This document shows, piece by piece, positions 8,601 through 17,366 of a stretch of 64,000 nucleotides of DNA. The notes under the pieces are model-generated. The model was given only the letters and a program-made list of their open reading frames with translations, searched no databases and was not told the DNA's origin. The DNA comes from UBA11612 sp963662375. Its GTDB lineage: Bacteria > Pseudomonadota > Alphaproteobacteria > Rhodospirillales > Rhodospirillaceae. Position numbers and translations under genes: made by a program. Numbering within the stretch: position 1 is the stretch's first letter; every line of letters starts with the position of its first letter. Location: positions 186,001 through 250,000 of the forward strand of contig CAXXRP010000010.1 in the NCBI GenBank assembly GCA_963662375.2, in the 5' to 3' direction.

Positions 8601-10331
8601 ATGATGGGCTTAGGCCGACTCAATACCAGTCCGTTGCTGATTTCCGCTGTTGGTGTGGTCGTCGTTGGTTGCGCAATCGCTGGGGCAGAGATCGCGCTGG
8701 CAACCGACGTGGAGAAAAGCACATCCACCTCGAAGGTCGTGACACGTCTCCTGACCCCCGAACAATATGGGGCCGTGATCCACGATATCTTCGGTCCTCA
8801 AATCAGGCTAGGGGGCCGCTTCGATCCGGGCCTGCGAGTTAATGGGCTCCTCGAACTGGGCACGAGTCAAGTCAGCGTTTCAGAGACCAGTATGGAGCAA
8901 TACGACAATATGGCGCACACAATTGCGGCGCAGGTTGTCGGGCCCGATCAACGTCGCCTCATGATCTCATGCGCGCCGGCATCACCTTCAGCGGCTGACG
9001 ATGATTGCGCGCGGGAGTTTCTCACTGAAGCGGGGTGGCTTCTTTTCCGCCGGCCGATGTCGGAAGCCGAGCATGACCTTTACGTTCGGGCCGCACATGT
9101 TGCGGCCGAAGACGTCAAAGATTTCTACCAGGGCCTTGGCATTGCCCTTGCGGCACTTCTGGAATCTCCGCAATTCTTGTTCCGTCAAGAGATCTCGGAG
9201 CCTGTGCCCGGCCGCAAAGAGGAATACCGTCTCGACGCATTCTCTCGTGCCTCCCGGCTGAGCTTTTTCCTGTGGAACGCCGGCCCCGACCTACTGCTCC
9301 TCGCGGCGACGGAAAACGGTGAATTGGATACGCCGGCCGGCCTCGCTCGCCAGGTAAATCGAATGATTGCGTCTCCGCGTCTGAAAAACGGCGTCCGCGC
9401 GTTCTTTTCTGACATGCTTCAATTGGATGGTATCGATCGGTTGAGCAAGGACGCGGTCGTTTATCCGATGTTTAGCGCACAAGTCGCTGAAAATGCACGC
9501 GAGCAGACCCTGAAGACCATTGGCGACGTGCTCGTCACACGCGGCGCCGATTTTCGGGAAATCTTCACCACCCCGAAAACCTTCCTGACCCAGACGCTGG
9601 CATCGATCTATCGTGTGCCTCTCCCCGGCGACATGCCGAACGGTTATCCCGACCAGTGGAAAGCTTACGAATTTCCAGAGGGCGATCCGCGCGCCGGCAT
9701 TCTGATGCATGTGAGCTTTGTCGCGCTGCACTCGCATCCCGGCCGAAGCTCGCCGACTCTGCGTGGCAAGGCTCTCCGAGAAATTATGCTCTGCCAAAAG
9801 GTGCCCGTACCCCCGGGTGACGTGAATTTTACGTTAGTGCAGGACACAGACAGCACGGTCTACAGAACTGCACGCGAGAGGCTTGCCGCCCACGCGAACG
9901 AACCCATGTGCGCCGGGTGCCATAAGATCACCGATCCCTTGGGCCTCGCCCTAGAGAACTTCGACGGCGCGGGCGGATATCGCACGACCGAGAATGGCGC
10001 CCCTATCGATACATCTGGAGCCCTGGCCGGCGTTAAATTCACAAACGGCGCGGAACTGGGTCAGACAGTTGCCGGGAGTCCAGACGCAATATCCTGCGTG
10101 GTCGACCGCCTATCGTCCTATGCGTTGGGTCGTGTGGTAGCACAGGACGAGGCAGCTTGGATTGCCAAGCTGAAACAGAGTTTTGCAGATTCTAGCTACA
10201 TCTTCCCCGAGCTCATGCGCACGATCGTCATGAGTCCGGAATTTTTCCGTGGCGCACCCCCGCTGCAAGAGGCAAGTGAGACAACCATGCTGACCGCACC
10301 CTTGCGGTCAAATAGGGAGACACAACAATGA
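8601..10331 (+). CDS. DUF1592/DUF1588/DUF1585 cytochrome-like exported protein
   Basis: A 576-residue protein with the domain order first described in planctomycetes: DUF1587-like N-terminus (LLTPEQYGAVIHDIFG, ~50-110), DUF1595 (FRRPMSEAEHDLY, ~145-200), DUF1592 (RLSFFLWNAGPD, ~215-335), DUF1588 with one c-type haem motif CAGCH followed by ITDPLGLALENFDGAG (~375-470), and DUF1585 at the C-terminus (~480-550). An N-terminal hydrophobic segment indicates export, as haem c attachment requires. Its stop overlaps the DUF1552 start by 4 bases, the pairing usually seen for these families, so they are made together. Biochemical role is unknown; a redox role is inferred from the haem motif. Confidence 0.88.
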   Translation: MMGLGRLNTSPLLISAVGVVVVGCAIAGAEIALATDVEKSTSTSKVVTRLLTPEQYGAVIHDIFGPQIRLGGRFDPGLRVNGLLELGTSQVSVSETSMEQYDNMAHTIAAQVVGPDQRRLMISCAPASPSAADDDCAREFLTEAGWLLFRRPMSEAEHDLYVRAAHVAAEDVKDFYQGLGIALAALLESPQFLFRQEISEPVPGRKEEYRLDAFSRASRLSFFLWNAGPDLLLLAATENGELDTPAGLARQVNRMIASPRLKNGVRAFFSDMLQLDGIDRLSKDAVVYPMFSAQVAENAREQTLKTIGDVLVTRGADFREIFTTPKTFLTQTLASIYRVPLPGDMPNGYPDQWKAYEFPEGDPRAGILMHVSFVALHSHPGRSSPTLRGKALREIMLCQKVPVPPGDVNFTLVQDTDSTVYRTARERLAAHANEPMCAGCHKITDPLGLALENFDGAGGYRTTENGAPIDTSGALAGVKFTNGAELGQTVAGSPDAISCVVDRLSSYALGRVVAQDEAAWIAKLKQSFADSSYIFPELMRTIVMSPEFFRGAPPLQEASETTMLTAPLRSNRETQQ

Positions 10332-11677
10332 GCACCAGTGTGAAACGCAGAACCGTGCTTCGCGGAGTTTTTGGCGGCGCGACGATTGGCGTTGGACTTC
10401 CATTCCTCGATTGCTTCCTCAATACCAACGGCACGGCACTAGCATCGACCGGCGCGTCGCTGCCGGTATGCTTCGGGACATGGCTCCAATCGATGGGCTT
10501 CAATCCCGGCCGGTGGGTGCCGGACAAAGTGGGCCCCGGATTCGAAAATAATGTCGAACTAAAAGTGTTCGATTCCTACCGCAGCCGCATGAATATCTTC
10601 AGCGGCATGCGGTATTTTCTAGATGGGCGGCCGCATGTCACCCACGTCGCTGGACCTCAGATAGCGTCAACTGGCGGACTTTATGCGGCCGGGCAAGGCG
10701 TTAACGACTCCCGAGGTGAGTCCGGCCCCAGTGTTGATGCCGTGATTGCAGATCGGATCGGCCCGCGCACGCGATTCCGTTCGTTAGAAGTGTGTCTCAC
10801 GGGCACACAAAAAACGTGGAGTCGCCGCAGCGGCAGTGTCATCAATACTTCGGAAGGCTCTCCGGCGGCGCTGTACGCGCGCATTTTCGGCCCCAACTTC
10901 CGCGATCCCAATGCCGCTGATTTCACTCCGGATCCCGCCTTGATGGCGCGCCGGAGTGTGCTGTCTCTTGTGGCTGAACAACGCAAGGAATTTGTGAGAA
11001 CACTTGGTGCGTCGGATCGCGTACGCATTGACGAATACTTTACGGCGTTGCGCCACATCGAGCAGCGGCTCGCGCTAGATTTGGAAAAACCTGATCCGAT
11101 TACCGCATGTGTGCAGGCGTCGGAAGCGCAAGAAAATATGCCGGGACCGATGGTTGAAAATGCGGAAAAAAATGCGAAGCTCTTTGGCGCCCTAATTGCA
11201 CACGCTGTCGCATGCGACCAGACACGCGTGTTCAATGTCTGCGTTGATTCCGAAGACATGCACAAAGCGGGCAGTTCCATGACTTGGCACATGTTGAGTC
11301 ACGAGGAGCCTATCGGCCCCACGCTTGGCTACCAGCAAGAAACAACGTGGTTCATAAATTGGGCAAACAACGTGTTCGTGGAGTTCCTCAATACGCTCGA
11401 TAGCGTGAAGGAAGGCTCGGGTACGGTTCTCGATCGTATGGCGGTCTTGTGGCAAACCGACCATAGCGATGCCCGCAGTCACTCGCTGGACAACATTCCA
11501 GTCATCACAGTGGGCAATGCTAGCGGCCGCCTGAAAACGGGAATGCACATTCCCATGCCTGGCGATCCAGTGACGCGTGTTGCTCTGACCATGCAGCAGG
11601 CGCTTGGGGTTCCCGTCAATGCCTGGGGTGAACGTTCCAATGAGACGTCAAAGACGGTTACCGAAATCCTGGCTTGA
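10328..11677 (+). CDS. DUF1552 domain protein, Tat-type signal
   Basis: A 449-residue DUF1552 protein. The N-terminus KRRTVLRGVFGGA followed by a hydrophobic stretch is a twin-arginine export signal, so the protein is probably folded in the cytoplasm and exported. Length and the recurrent motifs (GRPHVTHV, DHSDARSHSLDNIPVI) fit the family, which is distantly related to alkaline-phosphatase-fold/DUF1501-like proteins. DUF1552 genes almost always follow DUF1592 genes, as here with a 4-base overlap (10328-10331). Function unknown; the pair is thought to act together outside the cytoplasm. Stop at 11675-11677, followed 22 bases later by the COG4315 gene. Confidence 0.88.
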   Translation: MSTSVKRRTVLRGVFGGATIGVGLPFLDCFLNTNGTALASTGASLPVCFGTWLQSMGFNPGRWVPDKVGPGFENNVELKVFDSYRSRMNIFSGMRYFLDGRPHVTHVAGPQIASTGGLYAAGQGVNDSRGESGPSVDAVIADRIGPRTRFRSLEVCLTGTQKTWSRRSGSVINTSEGSPAALYARIFGPNFRDPNAADFTPDPALMARRSVLSLVAEQRKEFVRTLGASDRVRIDEYFTALRHIEQRLALDLEKPDPITACVQASEAQENMPGPMVENAEKNAKLFGALIAHAVACDQTRVFNVCVDSEDMHKAGSSMTWHMLSHEEPIGPTLGYQQETTWFINWANNVFVEFLNTLDSVKEGSGTVLDRMAVLWQTDHSDARSHSLDNIPVITVGNASGRLKTGMHIPMPGDPVTRVALTMQQALGVPVNAWGERSNETSKTVTEILA

Positions 11678-11699
11678 TCACAAGAGGGGGCGTCGAACG

Positions 11700-13058
11700 A
11701 TGATCAATCGTAGCGTTATCGCGATTTTCGCGGGACTGATGATTACAAATGCGTTGACCGATGCTAGCGCGGAAATGACGAGCGAAGCACCCTTCGCGAC
11801 GCCGCCCGGCATCACGCTGCAGCTATTGGGTAAGGCTCAGGGCTACGGGCTGGATGCGGAATCCGCGTCTTTCTTGACGCGCCACCAGATTGCCTACGCC
11901 GATGCGCGTGGCATGACTCTCTACACAATGGCTGCCGATCCTAACGGTAAATCCGTTTGCAACGGCGAATGCACCCGAACTTGGCGCCCGGCGCTTGTGG
12001 CGTCCGGCGTCAAGGCTCTAGGCAACTGGTCGATCATTAAGCGGGACGACGGCAAGTTGCAGTGGGCGCTAAACGGAAAGCCTGTCTACACATACATCAA
12101 GGATGTGGACATTGGCTCGGTCGGTGGCAACAGCCCAAAGATCCTGGGCCGCGGGCCGTTGGTAGGTCCGCGCGGCGCATTGAAGGGTGAGAAACCAAAG
12201 GAATTGCCGTTGCCCGAAGGCTTGTCGCCGGCGCTTTCGTTCCCTGCCGCAGGCGTCGATTTGCCGAATGGTTTTGCGATCAAGGAAATTCCGGATGCGC
12301 TCGGCCTTGTGCTGGTGAATCATGAAGCGCGCACGCTGTATACCTTCAAGGACGACCCGAACACGGACTCGCAGTCATGCGTGTCGTCACGCTCTTGCAA
12401 CGACTGGCAGCCGCTCGCGGCGCCGCAGCTTGCGAAGCCGGTCGGAGATTTCGGCTTCGTCGTCCGAAATGATGGGATCAGGCAATGGACTTATAAGGGC
12501 AGAGCCCTCTACACCTACGCCTCCGATCTTGTCGGTAGTGATTACGCCAACGGGGTTGATGTCGATAGGGGATGGCAGGCGGCCTACGTGCTTCGCTATT
12601 ACATGCCCGAAGGCGTGCGGGTGACCGAATCGCTTCGGCTCGGAAAAATACTCGCGACAGCCGCCGGTCAGACGCTTTACGTCCGCAATGGATTCATCAC
12701 GCAGTCGGGCGGCGGGCATGGAACCCGTCACGGTAATTCGTTCCGTCCGGCCGTCGGGCGCGACCTGGGCGCCGATCCGCGCTGCCGTCGGGAGTGCGAC
12801 AAATGGCACCCCTATCTCGCGCCTGCGAATGCCCATCCGCAGGGTTATTGGGGTGTCGTCGACCGGTCAGACGGCTCGCGGCAGTGGGTTTATAACGGCT
12901 ACGCCTTGTGGACTTATGATGGCGACCAACAGCCCGGCGACATCATGGCGCAGGATACGTTCGATATTGCCTTTAGCGATAGTATTCACACTGTCCTGGA
13001 TGTCGGTACGCCATATGATGGACCGACTGCACTTTACTGGACCGTGACGCCTCCGTAG
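11700..13058 (+). CDS. COG4315-type exported repeat protein (PF03640 repeats)
   Basis: About 452 residues with a signal peptide (INRSVIAIFAGLMITNALT, cleavage after ASA). Several copies of the secreted repeat PF03640 follow, each with an ARGMTLY or ARTLYTF strand, a Cys pair motif (CNGECTRTWRP, CVSSRSCNDWQP, CRRECDKWHP) and a W-S-I-I-K-R-x-D-G-x-x-Q-W-x-x-x-G-x-x-(V/L)-Y-T-Y motif. I see three clear repeats plus a fourth weak one. I prefer ATG at 11700, with GAGGGGG upstream, over an in-frame upstream ATG at 11604 that would overlap the DUF1552 gene. It is paralogous to the protein at 19504-20889. These repeats occur in secreted and lipoprotein-like proteins of unknown role. Confidence 0.87.
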   Translation: MINRSVIAIFAGLMITNALTDASAEMTSEAPFATPPGITLQLLGKAQGYGLDAESASFLTRHQIAYADARGMTLYTMAADPNGKSVCNGECTRTWRPALVASGVKALGNWSIIKRDDGKLQWALNGKPVYTYIKDVDIGSVGGNSPKILGRGPLVGPRGALKGEKPKELPLPEGLSPALSFPAAGVDLPNGFAIKEIPDALGLVLVNHEARTLYTFKDDPNTDSQSCVSSRSCNDWQPLAAPQLAKPVGDFGFVVRNDGIRQWTYKGRALYTYASDLVGSDYANGVDVDRGWQAAYVLRYYMPEGVRVTESLRLGKILATAAGQTLYVRNGFITQSGGGHGTRHGNSFRPAVGRDLGADPRCRRECDKWHPYLAPANAHPQGYWGVVDRSDGSRQWVYNGYALWTYDGDQQPGDIMAQDTFDIAFSDSIHTVLDVGTPYDGPTALYWTVTPP

Positions 13059-13120
13059 AGCCCACGAGGGACCACGATCACTCTCGTTGACTGGCTGCCG
13101 ACAAGCTAGCCTCAGGCACC

Positions 13121-13171
13121 AAGGTGAATGATCTCTGGTGACGTCTTAAAACAACGGAATCGGTTGCTTGT
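13121..13171. repeat. Partial right-arm repeat (unit 2)
   Basis: AATGATCT, GACGTCTTAAAACAACGGAA and GGTTGCTTGTATGAA align with the distal right arm at 27900-27950 (GGATGATCT, GAGGTCTTGAAATAGCGGAA, GGATTGTTCAT). Identity by eye is roughly 70 percent. No tRNA core is present. It ends at the start of the radical SAM gene, so it may also supply part of that gene's promoter region. Confidence 0.45.
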
Positions 13172-14110
13172 ATGAAGCAAGAGATGCAGCGAAATAGAAA
13201 GTTTGACGATCCTTTGGTGACGGCCGAGGGAGAAAAGAGAGCGTGGGTAGGCCTAACCTCGCTGAAAACGCTATGGTTCAATACCGGCACACTCTGCAAT
13301 CTGGCGTGCGCGAATTGTTACATGGAGTCGACGCCTAAGAATGATCGACTTTCTTACCTGACGTTGGCTGAAGCTGTCACCTATTTTGATGAAATAGAAG
13401 CGGAAGGATACCCCACCGAAGAAATCGGAATTACCGGCGGTGAGCCGTTTATGAATCCCGATATTATTCCCATTATGGAAGAAAGCCTGTGCCGCGGTTA
13501 TCATCTGCTTATTTTGACAAACGCTATGCGGCCAATGATGAAGCACGAGAGCAACCTAATCCGCCTGAACAAAACTTACGGTGCGCAAATGACTGTTCGG
13601 GTATCCGTCGATCATTTCAAACGTGAATTTCATGACGAGGAACGCGGACCTCAGTCGTGGGCTCACATGATGAAAGGCCTAACGTGGCTTTCCGAAAATA
13701 GTTTTAAAATCAACGTCGCTGGGCGAACGCGTTGGGGTGAGGCCGAAGGAGTATTGCGTGAAGGGTTCGCCGCGTTCTTTAATAAACACAAGATACGTGT
13801 TGACGCTTATGACGAGAAGCAGCTTGTTCTTTTTCCAGAAATGGATTCCGACGCGCCCGTAGCCGAAATAACGACGGATTGCTGGAAGAAGCTCGGCGTA
13901 GATCCGAATGATATGATGTGCGCCACATCGCGCATGGTCATCAAGCATAAGAGGCAGGACAAGCCGTCCGTTGTTGTGTGCACGCTCCTGCCCTATGACC
14001 AGCGGTTTAATATGGGACACACATTGAAGGGCGCTGCGCGCCTCATTCAGCTCAACCACCCTCATTGTGCGAAGTTTTGTGTCCTGGGGGGGGGCGCATG
14101 CAGCAGATGA
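13172..14110 (+). CDS. Radical SAM protein next to arsenosugar-type operon
   Basis: A 312-residue radical SAM enzyme. The cluster motif is CNLACANCYMES at about residues 47-58 (CxxxCxxC), and the SAM-binding ITGGEPFMNP lies near 89-98. The C-terminus has a second Cys set, HPHCAKFCVLGGGACSR, which could hold an auxiliary cluster. Canonical ArsS, the radical SAM enzyme of arsenosugar synthesis, carries a CNQxCxHCH-type motif and a DUF3641 C-terminal domain; neither is seen here. It faces the arsM operon tail to tail. It may supply the adenosylation step in place of ArsS, or have another role. A run of eight G at 14088-14095 lies near the 3' end, so the exact C-terminus deserves checking. Confidence 0.83.
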   Translation: MKQEMQRNRKFDDPLVTAEGEKRAWVGLTSLKTLWFNTGTLCNLACANCYMESTPKNDRLSYLTLAEAVTYFDEIEAEGYPTEEIGITGGEPFMNPDIIPIMEESLCRGYHLLILTNAMRPMMKHESNLIRLNKTYGAQMTVRVSVDHFKREFHDEERGPQSWAHMMKGLTWLSENSFKINVAGRTRWGEAEGVLREGFAAFFNKHKIRVDAYDEKQLVLFPEMDSDAPVAEITTDCWKKLGVDPNDMMCATSRMVIKHKRQDKPSVVVCTLLPYDQRFNMGHTLKGAARLIQLNHPHCAKFCVLGGGACSR

Positions 14111-14185
14111 GAGGTTGGTTCTCGCCTTGGTGAAGCGCTCTGCTTGTTCGTTGAATACATTTAGAAGAGAAAAGATTTCGCCGGG

Positions 14186-14902
14186 CTACGTTCGGGTAGA
14201 GATAGATTGTTCATATTCTCTAATCCATTCGACCACACGGTGTTGTTCGGCGCTCATGGGTCGGGGCATTTCTCCCGGAACGTGTCGCAAATCGTCTTTG
14301 GTATCCACGTCCGTTAGCAGCGATAGGTGCGCTGGACGGGACGGTAAGCCCGCCTCTAACCTTTCTCGTGTCGTGCGACTACTCCAGGGCACGGAAGTCC
14401 AGACGCTGCTATCCAGAGGGACGCGCCCACCGAATAGATAATAGCCACCGTCGCGCGCCGGTCCGATGACGAAGTCATGATCGCCAAGAAAAAGGTAGGC
14501 CTCTTTGAGTAAGGCCGCCGAAATCTGCGGGATGTCGGAGCCGATAAGCAAAACGCGGTCATGTATATTCAGAAGAGTGTCATAGATGAAATTTTGTCTC
14601 TCGCCGAGGCCACCCTCGCCGGTATGGATGGTCTTCAAGCCTTCCCATAGCGGTACGCTCATGCCTTGTTCTTCGCCCACAGCCCAGAACGCGAAGAAGT
14701 CGGTTTCCTTCACTGTTTTTTCAACAGCCTTGAGGCTTAACACATAAAACTCTTCCGCCTTTGCCTTGCCGAGCGTGGTTGCTAGCCGAGTCTTGATCGG
14801 AGAGATGGAAAGCGTTTTCACGAATATGGCAATGGCAGTGCTCAATTCCTTGCCTTCAGCAGTTTTATGCATTCCGGCACGGACATAGTAATCCACCGCC
14901 AT
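14186..14902 (-). CDS. TIGR04282/DUF2064 glycosyltransferase, arsenosugar-type
   Basis: A 238-residue GT-A fold protein of the DUF2064 (TIGR04282) family. Visible motifs: AIAIFVKTLSISPIKTRLA at residues ~23-41, the usual opening of the family (a KTRL nucleotide-binding site), LLIGSDIPQIS near ~120 with the DxP metal motif, and IGPARDGGYYLFG near ~145. Closest named families are annotated as arsenosugar biosynthesis glycosyltransferases. It is the last gene of the operon arsM, MTAP-like, TIGR04283, TIGR04282, overlapping the preceding gene by 61 bases. The start could also be ATG at 14872, which would reduce this overlap. Cytoplasmic. Confidence 0.88.
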   Translation of the reverse strand: MAVDYYVRAGMHKTAEGKELSTAIAIFVKTLSISPIKTRLATTLGKAKAEEFYVLSLKAVEKTVKETDFFAFWAVGEEQGMSVPLWEGLKTIHTGEGGLGERQNFIYDTLLNIHDRVLLIGSDIPQISAALLKEAYLFLGDHDFVIGPARDGGYYLFGGRVPLDSSVWTSVPWSSRTTRERLEAGLPSRPAHLSLLTDVDTKDDLRHVPGEMPRPMSAEQHRVVEWIREYEQSISTRT

Positions 14903-15486
14903 TGGTAGAGAAAAAAAAGTTTGAGCCAGCCTTGCGTTTCGTATTTGCGAGCACTCGTTATCAGATTGGATGGAATATGGATTAATCCGATGCCCGCCTG
15001 TCGTACTCTCCAGACAAACATCAGGTCTTCACCGTAAGGAACGTTTTCCGGATAGCCGCCCACCTCTTCGAACTGAGCCCTTGAAATGCAAAACCCCTGA
15101 TCGCCGAAAGGCGTACCGAACAAACGGGAGCGCGCATTAGCTCCCCATGCGCTTAAGGCAGGCAGACCGGGCGTGTTGAATGCCAGATCGAAGTAGTGCA
15201 ATCCGTCTGGTTGTTGCTGCAAGGATCGGTCGAGCGCATTTAGATTACCTTCACTCACTCGGCTGTCCGCATGTAAAAACCAGAGAAAATCTTTACTAGC
15301 TTTTGCGGCACCCACATTCAAACTTTTGGCTCGGTTGCCTTCGGAGGAAACGATGATCTCGGATTCGCCCTTGAGGGCTTCCAAATCGCTCAGGAGGACA
15401 TCAAGCCGTGTTTCCTGAGGCGCAACCGGAATGATGATGCTTGTGCGCTCGAACACGAGTCCTACGCCTTTAGGATACGCAGCCAT
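14842..15486 (-). CDS. TIGR04283 family glycosyltransferase, arsenosugar-type
   Basis: A 214-residue GT2-family glycosyltransferase. It starts with SIIIPVAPQETRLDVLLSDL, has the FLHADSRV DxD-like metal site near residues 70-77, a GDQGFCISRAQFEEVGGYPE acceptor-side segment near 130-150, and FLYQWRWI near the end. Family TIGR04283 is linked to arsenosugar synthesis and is usually found beside TIGR04282, as here. It overlaps the MTAP-like gene by 25 bases and the DUF2064 gene by 61 bases. A start downstream of 15486 is possible, since homology begins at about residue 15. It likely transfers a sugar or glycerol-type group to an arsenoribose intermediate; that step is an inference. Confidence 0.88.
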   Translation of the reverse strand: MAAYPKGVGLVFERTSIIIPVAPQETRLDVLLSDLEALKGESEIIVSSEGNRAKSLNVGAAKASKDFLWFLHADSRVSEGNLNALDRSLQQQPDGLHYFDLAFNTPGLPALSAWGANARSRLFGTPFGDQGFCISRAQFEEVGGYPENVPYGEDLMFVWRVRQAGIGLIHIPSNLITSARKYETQGWLKLFFLYQWRWITMSVPECIKLLKARN

Positions 15487-16310
15487 TCTTTTTGTTCCGA
15501 GCTCAAGTTTTCGTCAGCGGTCAGGATGGATGTTTTCAGGGCCTGGCGGATGTCGTCCGGTGTGTTCGTAAATGACGCTTTCAGTAGTTGACCCAAGATC
15601 GCCTTGGCTTTTTCCACTGCAGTACCGTAAACCTCCAAGAAGCTTTGAACGCTCACATGTTGCGCCGGATCCTCCATCCAGCAATCATAGTCTGTCACAA
15701 GGCAAACTGTGCAATAGGCAAGTTGTGCCTCACGAGCCAAGTAAGCTTCCGGCACGTTGGTCATGCCAACCACATCGCAGCCTGCAGCATCTCGCAGGAA
15801 AAAACTTTCCGCCCGCGTTCCCAGGCGCGGCCCCTCTACGCAAGCATAGGTCTTTTCAGTGTGGAGGGGCTGTTCTAGAACCTTGGCGCTATCCTGAATA
15901 TCCTTTGCCAAGGCTGGGCAGGCCGGGAGAGCCGTTGAGACGTGTCCGGCGACCCCGCCGCCGAAAAATGTGTACTCGCGTTTGCCGCGCGTATGATCAA
16001 AATACTGCGAGATCAGCGCTAAGTCGCCGGGCTTCAGTTCTTCCCGCAAGCTTCCGGCTGCTGAGACGCTGAAGATTCGTCGCGCGCCCAGCTTTTTAAG
16101 GATAAAAATATTCGCACGGTAATTTACTTCGTGCGGCAGGTATTTATGGCCCGGGCCGTGGCGGGAAAGAAACAGAATGGTCTTCCCATTGTAAACACCT
16201 TCGACGACAGGCGCGGAGGGCTTGCCGAACGGCGTTTCCAGGTCATGCTCTTTCTTAACCTTTAGACCGTCTAGAGAGTACAGACCCGATCCGCCGATAA
16301 CGCCGAGCAT
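15462..16310 (-). CDS. MTAP-like purine nucleoside phosphorylase
   Basis: A 282-residue phosphorylase of the 5'-methylthioadenosine phosphorylase group. Motifs: IGGSGLYSLDG at the N-terminus, FLSRHGPGHKYLPHEVNYRAN near residues 48-68, VSAAGSLREEL, CVEGPRLGTRAESFF, VGMTNVPEAYLAREAQLAY, and VTDYDCW with the catalytic Asp. It catalyses phosphorolysis of a 5'-modified adenosine to adenine and ribose-1-phosphate. In this operon the likely substrate is a 5'-deoxy-5'-dimethylarsinoyl adenosine, which would free the arsenoribose for glycosylation; a housekeeping MTA salvage role cannot be excluded. The gene starts at the base after the arsM stop codon, indicating tight coupling. Confidence 0.9.
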   Translation of the reverse strand: MLGVIGGSGLYSLDGLKVKKEHDLETPFGKPSAPVVEGVYNGKTILFLSRHGPGHKYLPHEVNYRANIFILKKLGARRIFSVSAAGSLREELKPGDLALISQYFDHTRGKREYTFFGGGVAGHVSTALPACPALAKDIQDSAKVLEQPLHTEKTYACVEGPRLGTRAESFFLRDAAGCDVVGMTNVPEAYLAREAQLAYCTVCLVTDYDCWMEDPAQHVSVQSFLEVYGTAVEKAKAILGQLLKASFTNTPDDIRQALKTSILTADENLSSEQKEWLRILKA

Positions 16311-17366
16311 CTAGCAGCAAGCTCCTGATCCCGTTAGTGGGGACGAGGCTAGAGTACAGTCAAATGGTCCGTGATGGGTGGAAAAATCGCCTTCCACACT
16401 AAAGTGTTTAGCCAACCGCGTCCGGGCCAGCATGTTGGCCGTATTACCGCAAACCGGGACCGGCAGGCCTTTTTTAAATTCATGGTGATCGTCGAGAATG
16501 AAACTGTCCGGACTCTCGGATATCGTGCCCTTGTAATATGCAACGTGGCCGTAATTCTCGTAGGTATCTTCAAGATCGACCTTAAAGGCGCGTAACGTTA
16601 TGGAGTAAAAATCTATCATCCCGGCTTTTTTCCGCACCTCGGGATCCTCCAGCGACAGCGGCCCCTTAGATACCGTGCGGAAATCAAGGATACCGACATC
16701 GCGAAGCAGCCGGCGGAAATCCTCGATGTACATGGCCCCACCCAGACACTCGCCGCGCAGAACGCTATCGTTTTGTAGGGTTTCCGGAATGCGCCGCCCG
16801 GCGAATATATCGGAGAAGTAAAACTCTCCCCCGGGTTTCAGGACTCGGAAAATTTCCTTAAACACGGCTTCTTTGTCCGTCGAAAGGTTGATTACGCAAT
16901 TGGAGATGACGACATCGATACTGGCGTCTGTAATCCCCGCTGGTTTTAGATTTTCGATTTCGCCTCTCACGAACTTCAAGTTTGGTTTACCGAAACCGAA
17001 CTTGTCCATGTGCCAAGCGAGGTACATGTTCGCGACGGAAAGTTGCTCTTCGGTGAAGTCGACGCCGATGACCTGTCCGTCCGCCCCCACCATCTGACTT
17101 AAGATGTAGGCGTCTCGTCCGGCACCGCAGCCGAGATCGAGCACCGTACGTCCCTCCGCCGCTGGTGGTAAAGGCGACCCGCAGCCGTAAAATTTTTCTC
17201 GCACCGTTTCATGGACGTTTTCCAGGAGCGTCTGTATGTGTGCAGGCGGTGCTTCTAGCAGGCAACACGCTTTGGTTTTTAGGTCGTCGCTTGTTTTGAG
17301 AACGTTCGCGTAATAATCACGGACACTTTCTTGAACCTCGATATTCATGTCTTTCCAGTTCTCCAT
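16311..17366 (-). CDS. arsM: Arsenite S-adenosylmethionine methyltransferase ArsM
   Basis: A ~351-residue class I methyltransferase. The SAM site is VLDLGCGAGRDAY near residue 75, then VIGVDFTEEQL. The cysteines that bind As(III) are in place: the CC of TKACCLLEAP, ISNCVINLSTDKE and RGECLGGAMY, equivalent to C72, C174 and C224 of the well-studied ArsM. The C-terminus ends GSGACC, an extra Cys pair. It methylates arsenite stepwise to methyl- and dimethylarsenicals in the cytoplasm. I favour ATG at 17366 (MENWKD); an in-frame ATG at 17444 would add 26 residues without homology, and ATG at 17345 is another option. First gene of the arsenosugar-type operon. No ArsR binding site was identified. 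Confidence 0.9.
   Translation of the reverse strand: MENWKDMNIEVQESVRDYYANVLKTSDDLKTKACCLLEAPPAHIQTLLENVHETVREKFYGCGSPLPPAAEGRTVLDLGCGAGRDAYILSQMVGADGQVIGVDFTEEQLSVANMYLAWHMDKFGFGKPNLKFVRGEIENLKPAGITDASIDVVISNCVINLSTDKEAVFKEIFRVLKPGGEFYFSDIFAGRRIPETLQNDSVLRGECLGGAMYIEDFRRLLRDVGILDFRTVSKGPLSLEDPEVRKKAGMIDFYSITLRAFKVDLEDTYENYGHVAYYKGTISESPDSFILDDHHEFKKGLPVPVCGNTANMLARTRLAKHFSVEGDFSTHHGPFDCTLASSPLTGSGACC

Noticed and set aside
13172..14110. Selenoprotein version of the radical SAM enzyme (readthrough of the TGA)
   Set aside because: No protein-like continuation or SECIS-like hairpin was seen after the TGA at 14108.
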